Source: Microbacterium sp. Root166 (GTDB lineage: Bacteria; Actinomycetota; Actinomycetes; Actinomycetales; Microbacteriaceae). Taken from it: 64,000 bases of DNA. Numbering within the stretch: position 1 is the first letter of the stretch; every line of letters starts with the position of its first letter. The notes beneath the pieces were generated by a model, which worked only from the letters and a program-made list of their open reading frames with translations, made no database searches and was not told the DNA's origin. The stretch covers positions 186,001 to 250,000 of the forward strand of contig NZ_LMGL01000004.1 in NCBI RefSeq assembly GCF_001427145.1, given 5' to 3'. The position numbers were made by a program, and so were the translations under genes. Shown here in pieces: positions 18,143 to 27,584 of the stretch.

Positions 18143-20206
18143 GTGAGCATCATCGAAAACCACCGCCGGTCGCTTCCGCTTGCGGAGCACGCACGGGGCA
18201 AACGCCTCGGAGTGACCTGTCGGCTGAAGTGCGCGGACGCGTGCACGAACCCCGAGTGCAACACCTCGCAGAACCCCACGTTCCAGGAGGTCGCGCAGGC
18301 GGCCCTCTCGCGTCGCGCGCTGCTCGGCATGGGTGCCGCAGGGGCCGTCGCGATCGCGCTCGCCGCAGCGGGCGGCCGGGCACCGGTCTCGAGCGCCTCC
18401 GCCGCGGGACTCGGCGGTGCCGGCTCGGCCTTCGCCCGCCCGGGCACGGCCGGCCTCGCCTTCAGCCCCATCGCCCCCGTGGCCGCCAGCCTGGACGAGT
18501 TCACGGTGCCGTCGGGCTACACGTGGCAGCCGATCATCCGGTGGGGCGACCCGCTCTTCGCCGGCGCCCCGCTCTTCGACATCAACGCGCAGAGCCCTGG
18601 CGCGCAGGCTCTGCAGTTCGGCTACAACTGCGACTACCTCGACATCCTCGCCGACCCGAGCGGCAAGACCGGCGTCCTGGTCACGAACCACGAGTACGTG
18701 AACCCCAACATCATGTTCGAGCCCACCTCGGACCCCGCCGAGCTGCAGCGCCGCGGCGACGTCTACAAGGCCGCGCAGGGGATGTCGGTCGTCGAGATCA
18801 CGCGCAAGCGCACCGGCACGCCCTGGTCGTACGTCGTCGGCGGCCGCCGCAACCGCCGCATCACCGTGGAGACGGTGTTCGAGCTCACGGGCCCCGCCGC
18901 GGGCACCGACCTGGTCAAGACGGCTGCCGACCCCGAGGGGCGCTGGGTGCACGGCACACTCGGCAACTGCGCGGGCGGCACGACGCCGTGGGGCACGATC
19001 CTCTCGGGCGAGGAGAACTTCAACGGCTACTTCGCCTGGGCCGCCGACACCCCGGCGCAGAAGCGCTACCAGTCCACCCGGTCGACCTCCACCTCGACGG
19101 GCTGGGAGACGTACGACCCCCGTTTCAACGCGCACGACCCCGCCTATGTGAACGAGCCGAACCGCTTCGGGTACATCGTCGAGATCGACCCGGACGACCC
19201 CACCTCCACGCCCCGCAAGCACACCGCGATGGGCCGATTCAAGCACGAGGGCGCGAACGTCATCGTGGCGGAGGACGGCCGGGTCGTGGCGTACATGGGC
19301 GACGACGAGCGCAACGACTACCTGTACAAGTTCGTGTCGAAGAACAAGATCTCCGGCTCGCGGAAGAAGAACCTGCAGCTGCTCTCAGAGGGCGACCTCT
19401 TCGTCGCCGTCTTCTCGGGCAACTCGCCGCGCAGTGAGATCGACGGCACCGGCGCGCTGCCGGCGGACGAGCTGTTCGACGGGACCGGCCGATGGATCCC
19501 GCTCACCCGCAACGGGCAGAGCGCCGTGCCCGGTTTCACGGTCGAGGAAGTGCTCGTGCACACCCGGCTCGCGGCCGACGCGGTGGGCGCCACGAAGATG
19601 GACCGGCCGGAGGATGTCGAGCCCAACCCGACGACCGGCAAGGTGTACCTCGCACTGACCAACAATACGGCGCGGTCTGCCGCGAACGTAGACGAGGCGA
19701 ACCCGATCACCGGCAACCGGTACGGACACGTCATCGAGATGACCGAGATCGAAGGACAGGCCGGCACCACGTTCGGCTGGAGCATCCTCCTCCTGTGCGG
19801 CGATCCGGCGGTCTTCGCCAACTCGTACTTCGCGGGATTCCCCAAAGAGCTCGTCTCGCCGATCTCGTGCCCCGACAACGTGGCGTTCGACTCGGCCGGC
19901 AACCTGTGGATCTCGACGGACGGAGCGCCCAGCACCATCGGCTACAACGACGGGCTCTTCCTCGTTCCCCTCACCGGCCCGGAGCGCGGCCATGTGCAGC
20001 AGTTCCTGTCGGTGCCGCGCGAGGCGGAGACGTGCGGCCCGGTCATCCACGACCGTGAGGGTCTCGTCTTCGTCGCGGTGCAGCATCCCGGTGAGGGCGG
20101 CACCGTCGCCGCGCCCACGTCGCGGTTCCCCGACTTCGGATCGACGGCTCCCGGCGACCTCGCGAACGGCCCGCGGCCGTCGATCGTGCAGGTCTACCGG
20201 GCTTGA
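18143..20206 (+). CDS. PhoX-like Tat-exported phosphatase (DUF839)
   Basis: A 687-residue exported protein. Arg57-Arg58 in LSRRALLGMGAAGAVAIALAAAGG form a twin-arginine signal; the long n-region holds a cysteine cluster (TCRLKCADACTNPEC) that is usual in actinobacterial members. The mature part matches DUF839/PhoX (TNHEYVNPNIMF, NCAGGTTPWGTILSGEENFNGYF, RFKHEGANVIV). PhoX enzymes are calcium/iron alkaline phosphatases acting outside the membrane. GTG 18143 is preceded by AGGGAGG. The upstream gap carries an ATTCACC/CGTCGCC/CGTCCTC series at 11-bp spacing, a weak possible Pho box. Confidence 0.9.
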   Translation: MSIIENHRRSLPLAEHARGKRLGVTCRLKCADACTNPECNTSQNPTFQEVAQAALSRRALLGMGAAGAVAIALAAAGGRAPVSSASAAGLGGAGSAFARPGTAGLAFSPIAPVAASLDEFTVPSGYTWQPIIRWGDPLFAGAPLFDINAQSPGAQALQFGYNCDYLDILADPSGKTGVLVTNHEYVNPNIMFEPTSDPAELQRRGDVYKAAQGMSVVEITRKRTGTPWSYVVGGRRNRRITVETVFELTGPAAGTDLVKTAADPEGRWVHGTLGNCAGGTTPWGTILSGEENFNGYFAWAADTPAQKRYQSTRSTSTSTGWETYDPRFNAHDPAYVNEPNRFGYIVEIDPDDPTSTPRKHTAMGRFKHEGANVIVAEDGRVVAYMGDDERNDYLYKFVSKNKISGSRKKNLQLLSEGDLFVAVFSGNSPRSEIDGTGALPADELFDGTGRWIPLTRNGQSAVPGFTVEEVLVHTRLAADAVGATKMDRPEDVEPNPTTGKVYLALTNNTARSAANVDEANPITGNRYGHVIEMTEIEGQAGTTFGWSILLLCGDPAVFANSYFAGFPKELVSPISCPDNVAFDSAGNLWISTDGAPSTIGYNDGLFLVPLTGPERGHVQQFLSVPREAETCGPVIHDREGLVFVAVQHPGEGGTVAAPTSRFPDFGSTAPGDLANGPRPSIVQVYRA

Positions 20207-20240
20207 TCCCAGCGTGCGGCGCCGCGCATGGCGGCCTGTG

Positions 20241-20762
20241 TCAGCAGCTCACGCGTCCGTGACGCATGGTGTCGTCGGGGGTGTCCTTGGTCACCAGGGC
20301 CCTGAGCATGCCGGCGGCGGTGACGATCTTGCCGTGCCGGGGCTCCCAGAACTCGCACTCGACGGGCGTGACCCGCAGGAGGACGATGCCGGGCGTCTCC
20401 AGGCCGTTCTCGAACCAGATGTCGAGATCGGGCGTGTAGAGGTCCTTCATCTTCGCGTGGTCATGCACCACCCGGGCACGGCCCGCGACCGAGACGTACC
20501 GGTGTCCCTTCGCGTCGATGTAGGCGAGGCCCACGTCGTGCTCCGGGTCGGCCTCTGCCTCGTCCACCTTCTTGGTGTCCTCGAGGGTGAAGAACCAGAT
20601 GTCGCCCGTGTCGTCCATCTCGCGGGTGCTCATGGGACGGCTCACCAGGTTGCCCTCGGCATCCCGAGTGGTCAGCATCGTGAAGTCGATGTCCTCGACG
20701 AGCTCCTTCAGCCGCTCGATGGCCGCGGTGCCGGTCAGGTCGTCTGCGTCTGTCTTCGTCAT
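20241..20762 (-). CDS. Pyridoxamine-5'-phosphate-oxidase-fold (general stress) flavoprotein
   Basis: A 173-residue split-barrel protein of the FMN-binding PPOX superfamily, close to general stress protein 26: DFTMLTTRDAEGNLVSRPMSTREMDDTGDIWFFT and GLAYIDAKGHRYVSVAGRARVV are typical. Such proteins bind FMN or F420 and often respond to stress; the substrate is not predictable. The open frame runs far upstream, but ATG 20762 is the first start consistent with homology and has GGAAG upstream. It converges on the PhoX-like gene. Confidence 0.87.
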   Translation of the reverse strand: MTKTDADDLTGTAAIERLKELVEDIDFTMLTTRDAEGNLVSRPMSTREMDDTGDIWFFTLEDTKKVDEAEADPEHDVGLAYIDAKGHRYVSVAGRARVVHDHAKMKDLYTPDLDIWFENGLETPGIVLLRVTPVECEFWEPRHGKIVTAAGMLRALVTKDTPDDTMRHGRVSC

Positions 20763-20824
20763 GCTTCCACGCTCGCAGTCGTCGCGTTGCGTCGTCAGGG
20801 GATTGACACCCCGGATGCCGCGAC

Positions 20825-21652
20825 CTAGCCCTGCATGTGGGCCAGACGTGCCCGGAAGACGGTGAAGACGCCGTAGGCGATGAACCCGGCTCCGACGATT
20901 GCGGCCAGCAGCGGCCCGAGCGCGAGGTCGAGGATCGCCTGCACCGCGCCGTCGAGGCCTCCGGCCGTCCGCGGCTCGGTGCGCACGGCGGCGATCACGA
21001 GGAGCACGCCGACGATGAGCAGCGCGACGCCCTTGGCGACGAAGCCGATGACCCCCATCACGGTGATCGTCCGGCCCCGTCTGCCCTCGGGGATCCGCAG
21101 GCGCTTGCGGAAGCTCCGCAGCAGGCCCATCACGACGAAGGCGATCCCGCCGATGACGAAGCCGACGCCCACCAGCGCGAGCACGATCGAGCCGCCCCAC
21201 AGGTACAGCAGCCCGCGGCTGGCGAGTTCGGCCGCCTTCTCGCCGTCCGGGCGTGCCCCGAGTGCGACGTAAGCCGCGAGCACCCCGAGACCCACGAACA
21301 CGAGGGCCTGGCCCCACTCGGCCGCGCGACGGCCCCACTTGCGGGCGGCTCCCTTGGCGTCGCCCGACAGGTCCCGCGCGAGGATGCCTTCCGCCGCATG
21401 CCAGAGTCCGAGCGCGCACAGCGCGACCGCCATGAGCCACAGCAGGATCACACCGAGCGGCGCGGCCGCCAGCGCTTTGAACGCGCCGGCCTGGTCGCCC
21501 TCGCCGTCGCCCCCGAACGTGATGACCAGGACGATCACGCCGAGGAGGAGATGGACGATGCCGTTGGCGACGTAGCCGGCGCGCGCGAACAGCTCGAACA
21601 CCGTGCTGGACTCGGCCTCGCGGGCGGCGGCCTTCGCTGCGGGAGCCGACAT
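20825..21652 (-). CDS. DUF1206-family membrane protein
   Basis: A 275-residue protein built from three copies of a two-helix DUF1206 unit, beginning ARAGYVANGIVHLLLGVIVL; the later units around VGLGVLAAYVAL and IGFVAKGVALLIVGVLL repeat the same theme. The family is common in actinobacteria and has no known function. It is transcribed away from nusA. TAGGCT 7 nt before the ATG predicts a leaderless mRNA. Confidence 0.88.
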   Translation of the reverse strand: MSAPAAKAAAREAESSTVFELFARAGYVANGIVHLLLGVIVLVITFGGDGEGDQAGAFKALAAAPLGVILLWLMAVALCALGLWHAAEGILARDLSGDAKGAARKWGRRAAEWGQALVFVGLGVLAAYVALGARPDGEKAAELASRGLLYLWGGSIVLALVGVGFVIGGIAFVVMGLLRSFRKRLRIPEGRRGRTITVMGVIGFVAKGVALLIVGVLLVIAAVRTEPRTAGGLDGAVQAILDLALGPLLAAIVGAGFIAYGVFTVFRARLAHMQG

Positions 21653-21659
21653 GCGAACG

Positions 21660-21665
21660 AGCCTA
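21660..21665 (-). promoter_or_regulatory. -10 box of a leaderless promoter (DUF1206 gene)
   Basis: Minus-strand TAGGCT ends 7 nt before the ATG at 21652. Confidence 0.55.
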
Positions 21666-21756
21666 GTTCGCGCTCACGGCGGGCTGGGAGGGGTTGCGCC
21701 GGTGACGCCTGTCGTGCGAACGGGCACCTCCCAGCATCGCCGGGTGCGGCATCCGG

Positions 21757-21762
21757 TAACGT
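21757..21762 (+). promoter_or_regulatory. Probable -10 box of the nusA operon
   Basis: TAACGT lies about 55 nt before the nusA GTG. A separate ACGGAGG ribosome-binding site (about 21799-21805) precedes the start, so this promoter gives a leadered mRNA, unlike most neighbours. Between it and the DUF1206 gene GCTGGGAGG/CCTCCCAGC can pair. Confidence 0.45.
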
Positions 21763-21816
21763 AAGAGGGTTCCGGCGGCTGGATGCGTCGGTGAGAGCTG
21801 AATACGGAGGCCCAGA

Positions 21817-22806
21817 GTGGACATCGATCTCGGATTGCTGCGGACAGTCGAGCGTGAGAAGGAGATTCCCTTCGACGAACTCGTCCGGATCATCGAACAG
21901 GCGATCCTGACGGCCTACGCCAAGCACACGTCGCCCACCGGCGAGCTGCCCCAGGGCGCCCGCGCGGTGCTCGACCGCAAGACCGGTCACGTCGCCGTCT
22001 TCATCCCGCTGCTCGATGACGAGGGGATCGTCATCGGCGAGGAGGAGAGCACTCCCGAGGACTTCGGCCGCATCGCCGCGTTCGCCGCCAAGCAGGTCAT
22101 CAGCCAGCGTCTGCGCGACATCGCCGACGACGCCGTGCTGGGCGAGTTCAAGGGCAAGGAAGGCGACATCGTCGCCGGCGTCGTCCAGCAGGGCCCCAAC
22201 CCCCGTATGGTCCACGTCGACCTCGGCTCGATCGAGGCGATCCTTCCGCCGGAGGAGCAGGTCGCGGGCGAGGAGTACACGCACGGGTCGCGTCTGCGCG
22301 TCTACGTCACGGCCGTGTCGAAGGGCGCGAAGGGCCCCCAGATCACCGTCTCGCGCACCCACCCGGGACTCGTCCGCAAGCTGTTCGCGCTCGAAGTGCC
22401 CGAGATCGCCGCAGGTCTGGTCGAGATCGTGTCGCTGGCGCGCGAAGCCGGGCACCGCAGCAAGATCGCGGTCAAGGCCAACGATCCCTCGATCAACGCG
22501 AAGGGTGCGTGCATCGGCGAGCTCGGTCGCCGCGTCCGCGCGGTCACCGAGGAGCTCAGCGGCGAGAAGATCGACATCGTCGACTACGACCCCGAGCTCG
22601 CGAAGTTCGTCGCGAACGCGCTGTCGCCCGCAAAGGTGACCTCGAGCTTCATCCTGGATGCTTCGAGCAAGGCGGTGCGCGCGCTCGTGCCCGACTACCA
22701 GCTCTCGCTCGCCATCGGCAAAGAGGGCCAGAACGCGCGTCTGGCTGCCAAGCTGACCGGCGCGAAGATCGACATCCAGCCGGACTCGATCCTCGAAGAC
22801 GCCTGA
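21817..22806 (+). CDS. nusA: Transcription termination/antitermination factor NusA
   Basis: NusA binds RNA polymerase and modulates pausing, termination and antitermination. The 329-residue protein has the N-terminal polymerase-binding domain ([33 protein letters not shown]), an S1 domain (about 105-180) and two KH domains, ending with [32 protein letters not shown]. It lacks the C-terminal acidic repeats of proteobacterial NusA, as usual for actinobacteria. It opens the nusA-ylxR-infB-rbfA cluster; rimP, which often precedes nusA, is absent here. Confidence 0.97.
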   Translation: MDIDLGLLRTVEREKEIPFDELVRIIEQAILTAYAKHTSPTGELPQGARAVLDRKTGHVAVFIPLLDDEGIVIGEEESTPEDFGRIAAFAAKQVISQRLRDIADDAVLGEFKGKEGDIVAGVVQQGPNPRMVHVDLGSIEAILPPEEQVAGEEYTHGSRLRVYVTAVSKGAKGPQITVSRTHPGLVRKLFALEVPEIAAGLVEIVSLAREAGHRSKIAVKANDPSINAKGACIGELGRRVRAVTEELSGEKIDIVDYDPELAKFVANALSPAKVTSSFILDASSKAVRALVPDYQLSLAIGKEGQNARLAAKLTGAKIDIQPDSILEDA

Positions 22807-22830
22807 CCCGCAGGCGTCGCCGCACGAGGT

Positions 22831-22861
22831 CTCCGCGACTGCGGAGCCCCGCGTGGCGGGG
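22831..22861 (+). terminator. Tandem hairpins between nusA and ylxR
   Basis: CTCCGC-gact-GCGGAG (22831-22846) is followed directly by CCCCGC-gtg-GCGGGG (22847-22861). They lie in the gap between nusA and ylxR and may act as an internal partial terminator or a processing site within the operon. Confidence 0.45.
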
Positions 22862-22881
22862 CCTGAGCCCCGAGGTGTAGA

Positions 22882-23154
22882 ATGGAACCTGTACGAACGT
22901 GCGTCGGATGCCGCACGCGTGCTCCCCGGTCCGCCCTTCTGAGGGTGGTCGCCATCGATTCCGTGCTCGTCCCCGACGAGCGCGCGGTGATGCCGGGACG
23001 AGGCGCGTGGGTGCATGAGACGAACGAATGCGTGGATGCCGCGATCCGGCGCCGCGCGTTCGTGCGGGCATTGCGTGTGGCAGCCCCGCTTGACACGCAG
23101 ACCATCGAGAAACGGCTGAATGGCTATGGAAACAAAGTGAACGGCTCGAAATGA
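22882..23154 (+). CDS. YlxR-family RNA/nucleoid-binding protein
   Basis: A 90-residue protein with the hallmark RTCVGCRTRAPRSALLRVV at its N-terminus. YlxR (RnpM) proteins sit between nusA and infB in many Gram-positive bacteria and have been linked to RNase P regulation and transcription. The position here is the standard one. A TAGAAT sequence overlaps the ATG and is probably coincidental. Confidence 0.92.
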   Translation: MEPVRTCVGCRTRAPRSALLRVVAIDSVLVPDERAVMPGRGAWVHETNECVDAAIRRRAFVRALRVAAPLDTQTIEKRLNGYGNKVNGSK

Positions 23155-23180
23155 GACCCGTCCGCGAGTAACGGTCTGCC

Positions 23181-23206
23181 CTGCCTGGGTGGACCCCAGA
23201 CAGGAG
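23181..23206 (+). promoter_or_regulatory. Hairpin covering the infB ribosome-binding site
   Basis: CTGCCTGGG (23181-23189) can pair with CCCAGACAG (23195-23203) with one mismatch; the 3' arm runs into the AGGAG ribosome-binding site (23202-23206) of infB. Translation of IF2 may therefore depend on opening this stem. Confidence 0.4.
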
Positions 23207-23210
23207 AATT

Positions 23211-26003
23211 GTGGCAAACGCCAAACCACGCGTCCACGAGATCGCGTCCGAATTGGGCGTCGACAGCAAGGTAGCCCTTGCGAAGCTCAAGGAGCTCGGC
23301 GAGTTCGTCAAGAGCCCGTCATCCACCATCGAGCCCCCGGTGGCTCGCAAGCTCCGTGCCGCCCTCGAGGCGGACGGCAGCGCAAAGCCGGCCGGTGACG
23401 CCAAGCCGGCCGCTCCGGCACGTCCCGCCGGTCGCCCCGGTCCGGCACGCCCGGCCGCACCCGCGGCTCCCGCCGCTCCGGCACCGGCCGCTCCCGCGGC
23501 TCCGGAAGCCAAGACGCCGGCTCCCGCACCCGCCCCGGCCCCCGCGCCCGCCGCAGCTGAGGCGCCCGCGGCTCCCGCCGAGGCCGCCGCTCCGGCACCG
23601 TCCGAGGCTCCGGCCGACGGCGCGCCGAAGCCCGGTGGCCCGACCCCCGGCGGCCCGCGCCCCGGTGGCGCGCGCCCCGGCAACAACCCGTTCGCCTCCA
23701 CGCAGGGCATGGGTCAGCGTCCCGCAGGGCCGCGCCCCGGCAACAACCCCTTCGCGTCGGCGCAGGGCATGGGTCAGCGCCCGAGCCCGACCCCCGGCAA
23801 CATCCCGCGTCCCCAGGCTCCGCGCCCCGGCGCCCCGCGTCCCGGCGCTCCGCGTCCGGGTGGCGCGGGCCGTCCGGGTGGTGCCGGTCGTCCCGGCGCT
23901 CCCTTCCAGCAGCGTCCCGGCGGCCCCGGTCGTCCCGGCGGTGCCGGCGGCGGCTTCCAGCGCCCCGGCGGCGGTGCGCCCGGTGCGGGCGCTCCCGGCG
24001 GCTTCGCCGGTCGTCCCGGCGGTGGCGGCGGTCGTGGCCGCGGCCCCGGCGGCGGTACCGCTGGTGCCTTCGGCAAGGGCGGCGGCAAGTCGAAGCAGCG
24101 CAAGTCGCGTCGTGCCAAGCGGCAGGAATTCGAGATGCGGTCGGCGCCGGTCGTCGGCGGCGTCAACGTCTCCCGCGGCAACGGCGAGATCATCCGCATG
24201 CGCCGCGGCGCATCGATCGCCGACTTCGCCGACAAGATCGAGGCCATCACCGGCTACACGGTCCAGCCCGGCACCCTCGTCACGATCCTCTTCAACCTCG
24301 GCGAGATGGCCACGGCCACCGAGTCGCTGGACGAGGCGACGTTCGAGGTGCTCGGCGCCGAGCTCGGCTACAAGATCCAGATGGTCTCGCCCGAGGACGA
24401 GGACAAGGAGCTCCTCGAGGGCTTCGGTCTCGACCTCGATGCCGAGCTGGAGGCCGAGAGCGAAGACGACCTCGAGATCCGTCCGCCGGTCGTGACCGTC
24501 ATGGGTCACGTCGACCACGGTAAGACCCGACTGCTCGACGCCATCCGCCAGACCAACGTGGTCGCAGGCGAGGCCGGCGGCATCACGCAGCACATCGGCG
24601 CCTACCAGGTGTGGACCGAGCACGACGAGATCGAGCGCGCCATCACCTTCATCGACACCCCGGGTCACGAGGCGTTCACCGCCATGCGCGCCCGTGGTGC
24701 GCAGGTCACCGACCTCGCGATCCTCGTGGTCGCGGCCGACGACGGCATCATGCCCCAGACGGTGGAGGCGCTCAACCACGCCCAGGCGGCGAACGTGCCG
24801 ATCGTGGTCGCGGTGAACAAGGTCGACAAGCCCGACGCCAACCCGGCCAAGGTGCGCCAGCAGCTGACCGAGTACGGCCTCGTCGCAGAGGAGTACGGCG
24901 GCGACGTGCTGTTCGTCGACGTCTCGGCTCGTCAGGGCACCGGCATCCAGGAGCTGCTCGACGCCGTCCTGCTGACGGCCGATGCGGGTCTGGACCTCAC
25001 GGCCAACCCGAACAAGGCGGCTCGTGGTGTCGCGATCGAGGCGAAGCTCGACAAGGGTCGCGGTGCCGTTGCGACGGTCCTCATCCAGTCGGGAACGCTG
25101 CGCGTCGGCGACGCGATCGTGGCCGGCACGGCTTATGGCCGCGTGCGTGCCATGGCGGACGAGGACGGCAACGCCGTGCTTGAGGCCTACCCGTCGCGTC
25201 CGGTCCAGGTTCAGGGTCTGAACTCGGTGCCGCGCGCCGGCGACACGTTCATCGTGACCGAGGAGGACCGCACGGCCCGCCAGATCGCCGAGAAGCGTGA
25301 AGCAGCCGAGCGCAACGCCCAGCTGGCCAAGGCCCGCAAGCGCATCTCGCTCGAGGACTTCACCCGCGCGCTCGAAGAGGGCAAGGTCGAGTCGCTCAAC
25401 CTCATCATCAAGGGTGACGTGTCGGGTGCCGTCGAGGCGCTCGAGGAGTCGCTCCTCAAGATCGAGGTCGACGACTCGGTGCAGCTGCGGATCATCCACC
25501 GCGGCGTCGGTGCCATCACCGAGTCCGATGTGAACCTGGCGACGATCGACAACGCGATCATCATCGGCTTCAACGTCCGACCCGACACGAAGGCGCGCGA
25601 GCGCGCTTCGCGCGAGGGCGTCGACACCCGCTTCTACTCGGTCATCTACAACGCGATCGACGACGTGGAGCAGTCGCTCAAGGGCCTGCTCAAGCCCGAG
25701 TACGAAGAGGTCCAGTCCGGTGTGGCCGAGATCCGCGAGGTGTTCCGCTCCTCGAAGTTCGGCAACATCGCCGGTGTCATCGTCCGCAGCGGAACGATCA
25801 CGCGCAACGCCAAGGCGCGCGTCATCCGCGACGGCGTCGTGCTCGCCGATGGCCTGGCCATCGAGTCGCTGCGCCGCTTCAAGGACGACGTCACCGAGGT
25901 GCGTACGGACTACGAAGCCGGTATCGGCCTGGGCAAGTACAACGACATCCAGATCGGCGACGAGATCGAGACCACTGAGCTGGTCGAGAAGCCTCGCGGC
26001 TGA
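23211..26003 (+). CDS. infB: Translation initiation factor IF-2
   Basis: IF2 is the GTPase that places initiator fMet-tRNA on the ribosome. The 930-residue protein has an N-terminal IF2 motif ([41 protein letters not shown]), then about 250 residues of Ala/Pro/Gly/Arg-rich low-complexity sequence including repeated [16 protein letters not shown] units, a basic segment ([15 protein letters not shown]), the G domain ([12 protein letters not shown] near 431, [14 protein letters not shown]) and domains II-IV. GTG 23211 is preceded by AGGAG. The disordered middle is long, as in other actinobacteria. Confidence 0.98.
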   Translation: MANAKPRVHEIASELGVDSKVALAKLKELGEFVKSPSSTIEPPVARKLRAALEADGSAKPAGDAKPAAPARPAGRPGPARPAAPAAPAAPAPAAPAAPEAKTPAPAPAPAPAPAAAEAPAAPAEAAAPAPSEAPADGAPKPGGPTPGGPRPGGARPGNNPFASTQGMGQRPAGPRPGNNPFASAQGMGQRPSPTPGNIPRPQAPRPGAPRPGAPRPGGAGRPGGAGRPGAPFQQRPGGPGRPGGAGGGFQRPGGGAPGAGAPGGFAGRPGGGGGRGRGPGGGTAGAFGKGGGKSKQRKSRRAKRQEFEMRSAPVVGGVNVSRGNGEIIRMRRGASIADFADKIEAITGYTVQPGTLVTILFNLGEMATATESLDEATFEVLGAELGYKIQMVSPEDEDKELLEGFGLDLDAELEAESEDDLEIRPPVVTVMGHVDHGKTRLLDAIRQTNVVAGEAGGITQHIGAYQVWTEHDEIERAITFIDTPGHEAFTAMRARGAQVTDLAILVVAADDGIMPQTVEALNHAQAANVPIVVAVNKVDKPDANPAKVRQQLTEYGLVAEEYGGDVLFVDVSARQGTGIQELLDAVLLTADAGLDLTANPNKAARGVAIEAKLDKGRGAVATVLIQSGTLRVGDAIVAGTAYGRVRAMADEDGNAVLEAYPSRPVQVQGLNSVPRAGDTFIVTEEDRTARQIAEKREAAERNAQLAKARKRISLEDFTRALEEGKVESLNLIIKGDVSGAVEALEESLLKIEVDDSVQLRIIHRGVGAITESDVNLATIDNAIIIGFNVRPDTKARERASREGVDTRFYSVIYNAIDDVEQSLKGLLKPEYEEVQSGVAEIREVFRSSKFGNIAGVIVRSGTITRNAKARVIRDGVVLADGLAIESLRRFKDDVTEVRTDYEAGIGLGKYNDIQIGDEIETTELVEKPRG

Positions 26004-26013
26004 TCGCACAAAC

Positions 26014-26058
26014 GGTGAGGGGCGCGACGGTGCTGCATGGCAGCGTGCGCCCCTCACC
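26014..26058 (+). terminator. Strong hairpin between infB and rbfA
   Basis: GGTGAGGGGCGC (26014-26025) pairs perfectly with GCGCCCCTCACC (26047-26058); the loop contains a nested GCTGC/GCAGC stem. It lies in the 72-nt gap before rbfA and may terminate part of the infB transcripts or protect their ends. Confidence 0.6.
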
Positions 26059-26075
26059 TGTCGAAAGGAACGGAC

Positions 26076-26579
26076 ATGGCCGGCGAACGCCAGGCACGAC
26101 TGAGTGACCGCATCCGCGTGATCCTCGCCGAAAGGCTCGAGAAGGGCCTTCGCGACCCGCGGCTCGGGTTCGTCACGATCACCGATGTGCGTGTGACCGG
26201 AGACCTCCAGCACGCCTCGGTGTTCTACACCGTGCTGGGCACGCCGGAGGAGCGCGAGGCGTCGGGGGCCGCGCTGCGGTCGGCGACCGGGCTGCTGCGC
26301 TCCGAGGTGGGCAAGCACCTCAACACCCGTCTCACCCCGTCGCTCGAGTTCATCGCGGACGCGATCCCCGAGAACGCGGGCCACATCGCCGATCTGCTGC
26401 GCGAGGCGCGCGAGCGCGACGAGGCAGTGGCCGGACTGGCGTCGTCCGCGACGTACGCCGGTGATGCCGACCCGTACGTCAAGCCGCGCGAGTTCGACGT
26501 GGACGACGAGGACGACGACGACGAGGACGATGAGGCGGACGAGTCCGTCGAGGCTCCTGTCTCGGAGGACAAGGCGTAG
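26076..26579 (+). CDS. rbfA: 30S ribosome-binding factor RbfA
   Basis: RbfA is a KH-fold assembly factor that helps mature the 17S rRNA 5' end of the 30S subunit. The core (RLSDRIRVILAERLEKGLRDPRLGFVTITDVRVTGDLQHASVFYTVLG, RLTPSLEFIADAIPENAGHI) is complete. A very acidic C-terminal tail (a run of Asp/Glu from about residue 144) extends it to 167 residues. The ATG at 26076 has GAAAGGA upstream; an earlier in-frame ATG lies inside the preceding hairpin. Confidence 0.96.
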   Translation: MAGERQARLSDRIRVILAERLEKGLRDPRLGFVTITDVRVTGDLQHASVFYTVLGTPEEREASGAALRSATGLLRSEVGKHLNTRLTPSLEFIADAIPENAGHIADLLREARERDEAVAGLASSATYAGDADPYVKPREFDVDDEDDDDEDDEADESVEAPVSEDKA

Positions 26580-26592
26580 TCCCGAGCATTCA

Positions 26593-26632
26593 GCGATGAA
26601 GGGTCGATCCACTCGGATCGGCCCTTCATCGC
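26593..26632. terminator. Hairpin terminator after rbfA (shared with mutY)
   Basis: GCGATGAAGGG-t-CGATCC (26593-26610) pairs with GGATCG-g-CCCTTCATCGC (26615-26632) around an ACTC loop, a stem of about 18 bp with one T-G pair. It lies between convergent rbfA and mutY and can stop both. Confidence 0.75.
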
Positions 26633-26644
26633 GTTACGGGACGG

Positions 26645-27511
26645 TCAGTGCGGCAGGCGCAGCATTCCGCCGGATGCCTCGGCCAGCCCGTCCGCGATGA
26701 GCGAGTCGATCGCACGGTCACGCTGGTGGAGGTCCGGCCAGTCGGGCACGACGTCGATCAGCGGGACGGCGTGGGACGCGGCATCCCGCAGCACCGCCAG
26801 CACCGCACCGCGCGCCTGCCGGTCGCTTCCCTCGTAGCGCGCCTGCCGGCGGCGCAGATCGCCGGTGTCGGGGTAGCCGGCCGTACGCCAGGCGCAGAGG
26901 TGCGCCACCGGACACACGCCGCATTTCGGCGCGCGAGCGGTGCAGACCGTGGCGCCGAGCTCCATGGCCGCCGCGTTGACGATCGCCGCCTCGGGGTCCG
27001 CCGACGGCAGGATCGCGTCCATCGCAGACAGATCGCGCCGGGACGGCGCGCCGGGCTGCGAGCGACCGTCGACGGCGCGGGCGAGCACCCGCCGCGTGTT
27101 CGTGTCGACGACGGGATGCCGGTCGCCATAGGCGAAGACCGCCACCGCCCGGGCGGTGTAGTCGCCGATGCCGCTCAGCGCCAGGAGCGCGTCGACGTCC
27201 CGCGGGACCACCCCGTCATGCCGGTCGCGGATCTCCACCGCCGCGCGGTGCAGCCACAGCGCCCGTCGGGGGTATCCGAGGTTCGCCCACTGCCGGACCG
27301 CTTCGGCCGGGACGTCGGCCGCCAGCGATGTCGGCGTCGGCCAGCGCGCCAGCCAGGCCTCCAGGTGGGGGATGACGCGGCTCACCGGCGTCTGCTGCAG
27401 CATGAACTCGCTCACGAGCGTGCCCCAGGCGCCGAATCCCGGGCGGCGCCAGGGCAGGTCGCGGGCGTTCTCGCGGTACCACTCGATGAGTGGCGCGGCA
27501 AGCTCGGGCAT
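26645..27511 (-). CDS. mutY: A/G-specific adenine DNA glycosylase MutY
   Basis: MutY removes adenine mispaired with 8-oxoguanine. The 288-residue protein has LPWRRPGFGAWGTLVSEFMLQQT, a helix-hairpin-helix (LLALSGIGDYTARAVAVFAYG) followed by catalytic-type Asp in PVVDTNTRRVLAR, and four cysteines CTARAPKCGVCPVAHLC for the [4Fe-4S] cluster. It is shorter than E. coli MutY because the C-terminal NUDIX-like 8-oxoG recognition domain is mostly missing, as in many actinobacteria. TAGGCT 7 nt before the ATG suggests leaderless transcription. Confidence 0.95.
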   Translation of the reverse strand: MPELAAPLIEWYRENARDLPWRRPGFGAWGTLVSEFMLQQTPVSRVIPHLEAWLARWPTPTSLAADVPAEAVRQWANLGYPRRALWLHRAAVEIRDRHDGVVPRDVDALLALSGIGDYTARAVAVFAYGDRHPVVDTNTRRVLARAVDGRSQPGAPSRRDLSAMDAILPSADPEAAIVNAAAMELGATVCTARAPKCGVCPVAHLCAWRTAGYPDTGDLRRRQARYEGSDRQARGAVLAVLRDAASHAVPLIDVVPDWPDLHQRDRAIDSLIADGLAEASGGMLRLPH

Positions 27512-27518
27512 GCGTTTC

Positions 27519-27524
27519 AGCCTA
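27519..27524 (-). promoter_or_regulatory. -10 box of a leaderless promoter (mutY)
   Basis: Minus-strand TAGGCT ends 7 nt before the mutY ATG at 27511. Confidence 0.55.
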
Positions 27525-27572
27525 CGTGCGGGGGAGCGCCACGCAGGCGCAGGAGCGGTGGCCGGTCCGATC

Positions 27573-27578
27573 TAGGCT
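27573..27578 (+). promoter_or_regulatory. -10 box of a leaderless promoter (kinase-truB unit)
   Basis: TAGGCT lies 6 nt before ATG 27585. Together with the mutY box it forms a compact divergent promoter pair. Confidence 0.6.
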
Positions 27579-27584
27579 GGGTGC

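Noticed and set aside
16886-19246. A long minus-strand open frame across the end of proS, the LOG gene and the PhoX-like gene.
   Set aside because: It spans three clear plus-strand genes and yields low-complexity Arg/Gly/Val sequence without motifs.
22878-22883. TAGAAT as a -10 box for ylxR.
   Set aside because: It overlaps the ATG itself; a transcript from it would start inside the coding region.
23319-26612. A very long open frame antisense to infB and rbfA.
   Set aside because: It arises from the extreme third-position GC of infB. Its translation has no domain signatures, and infB is unmistakable on the other strand.
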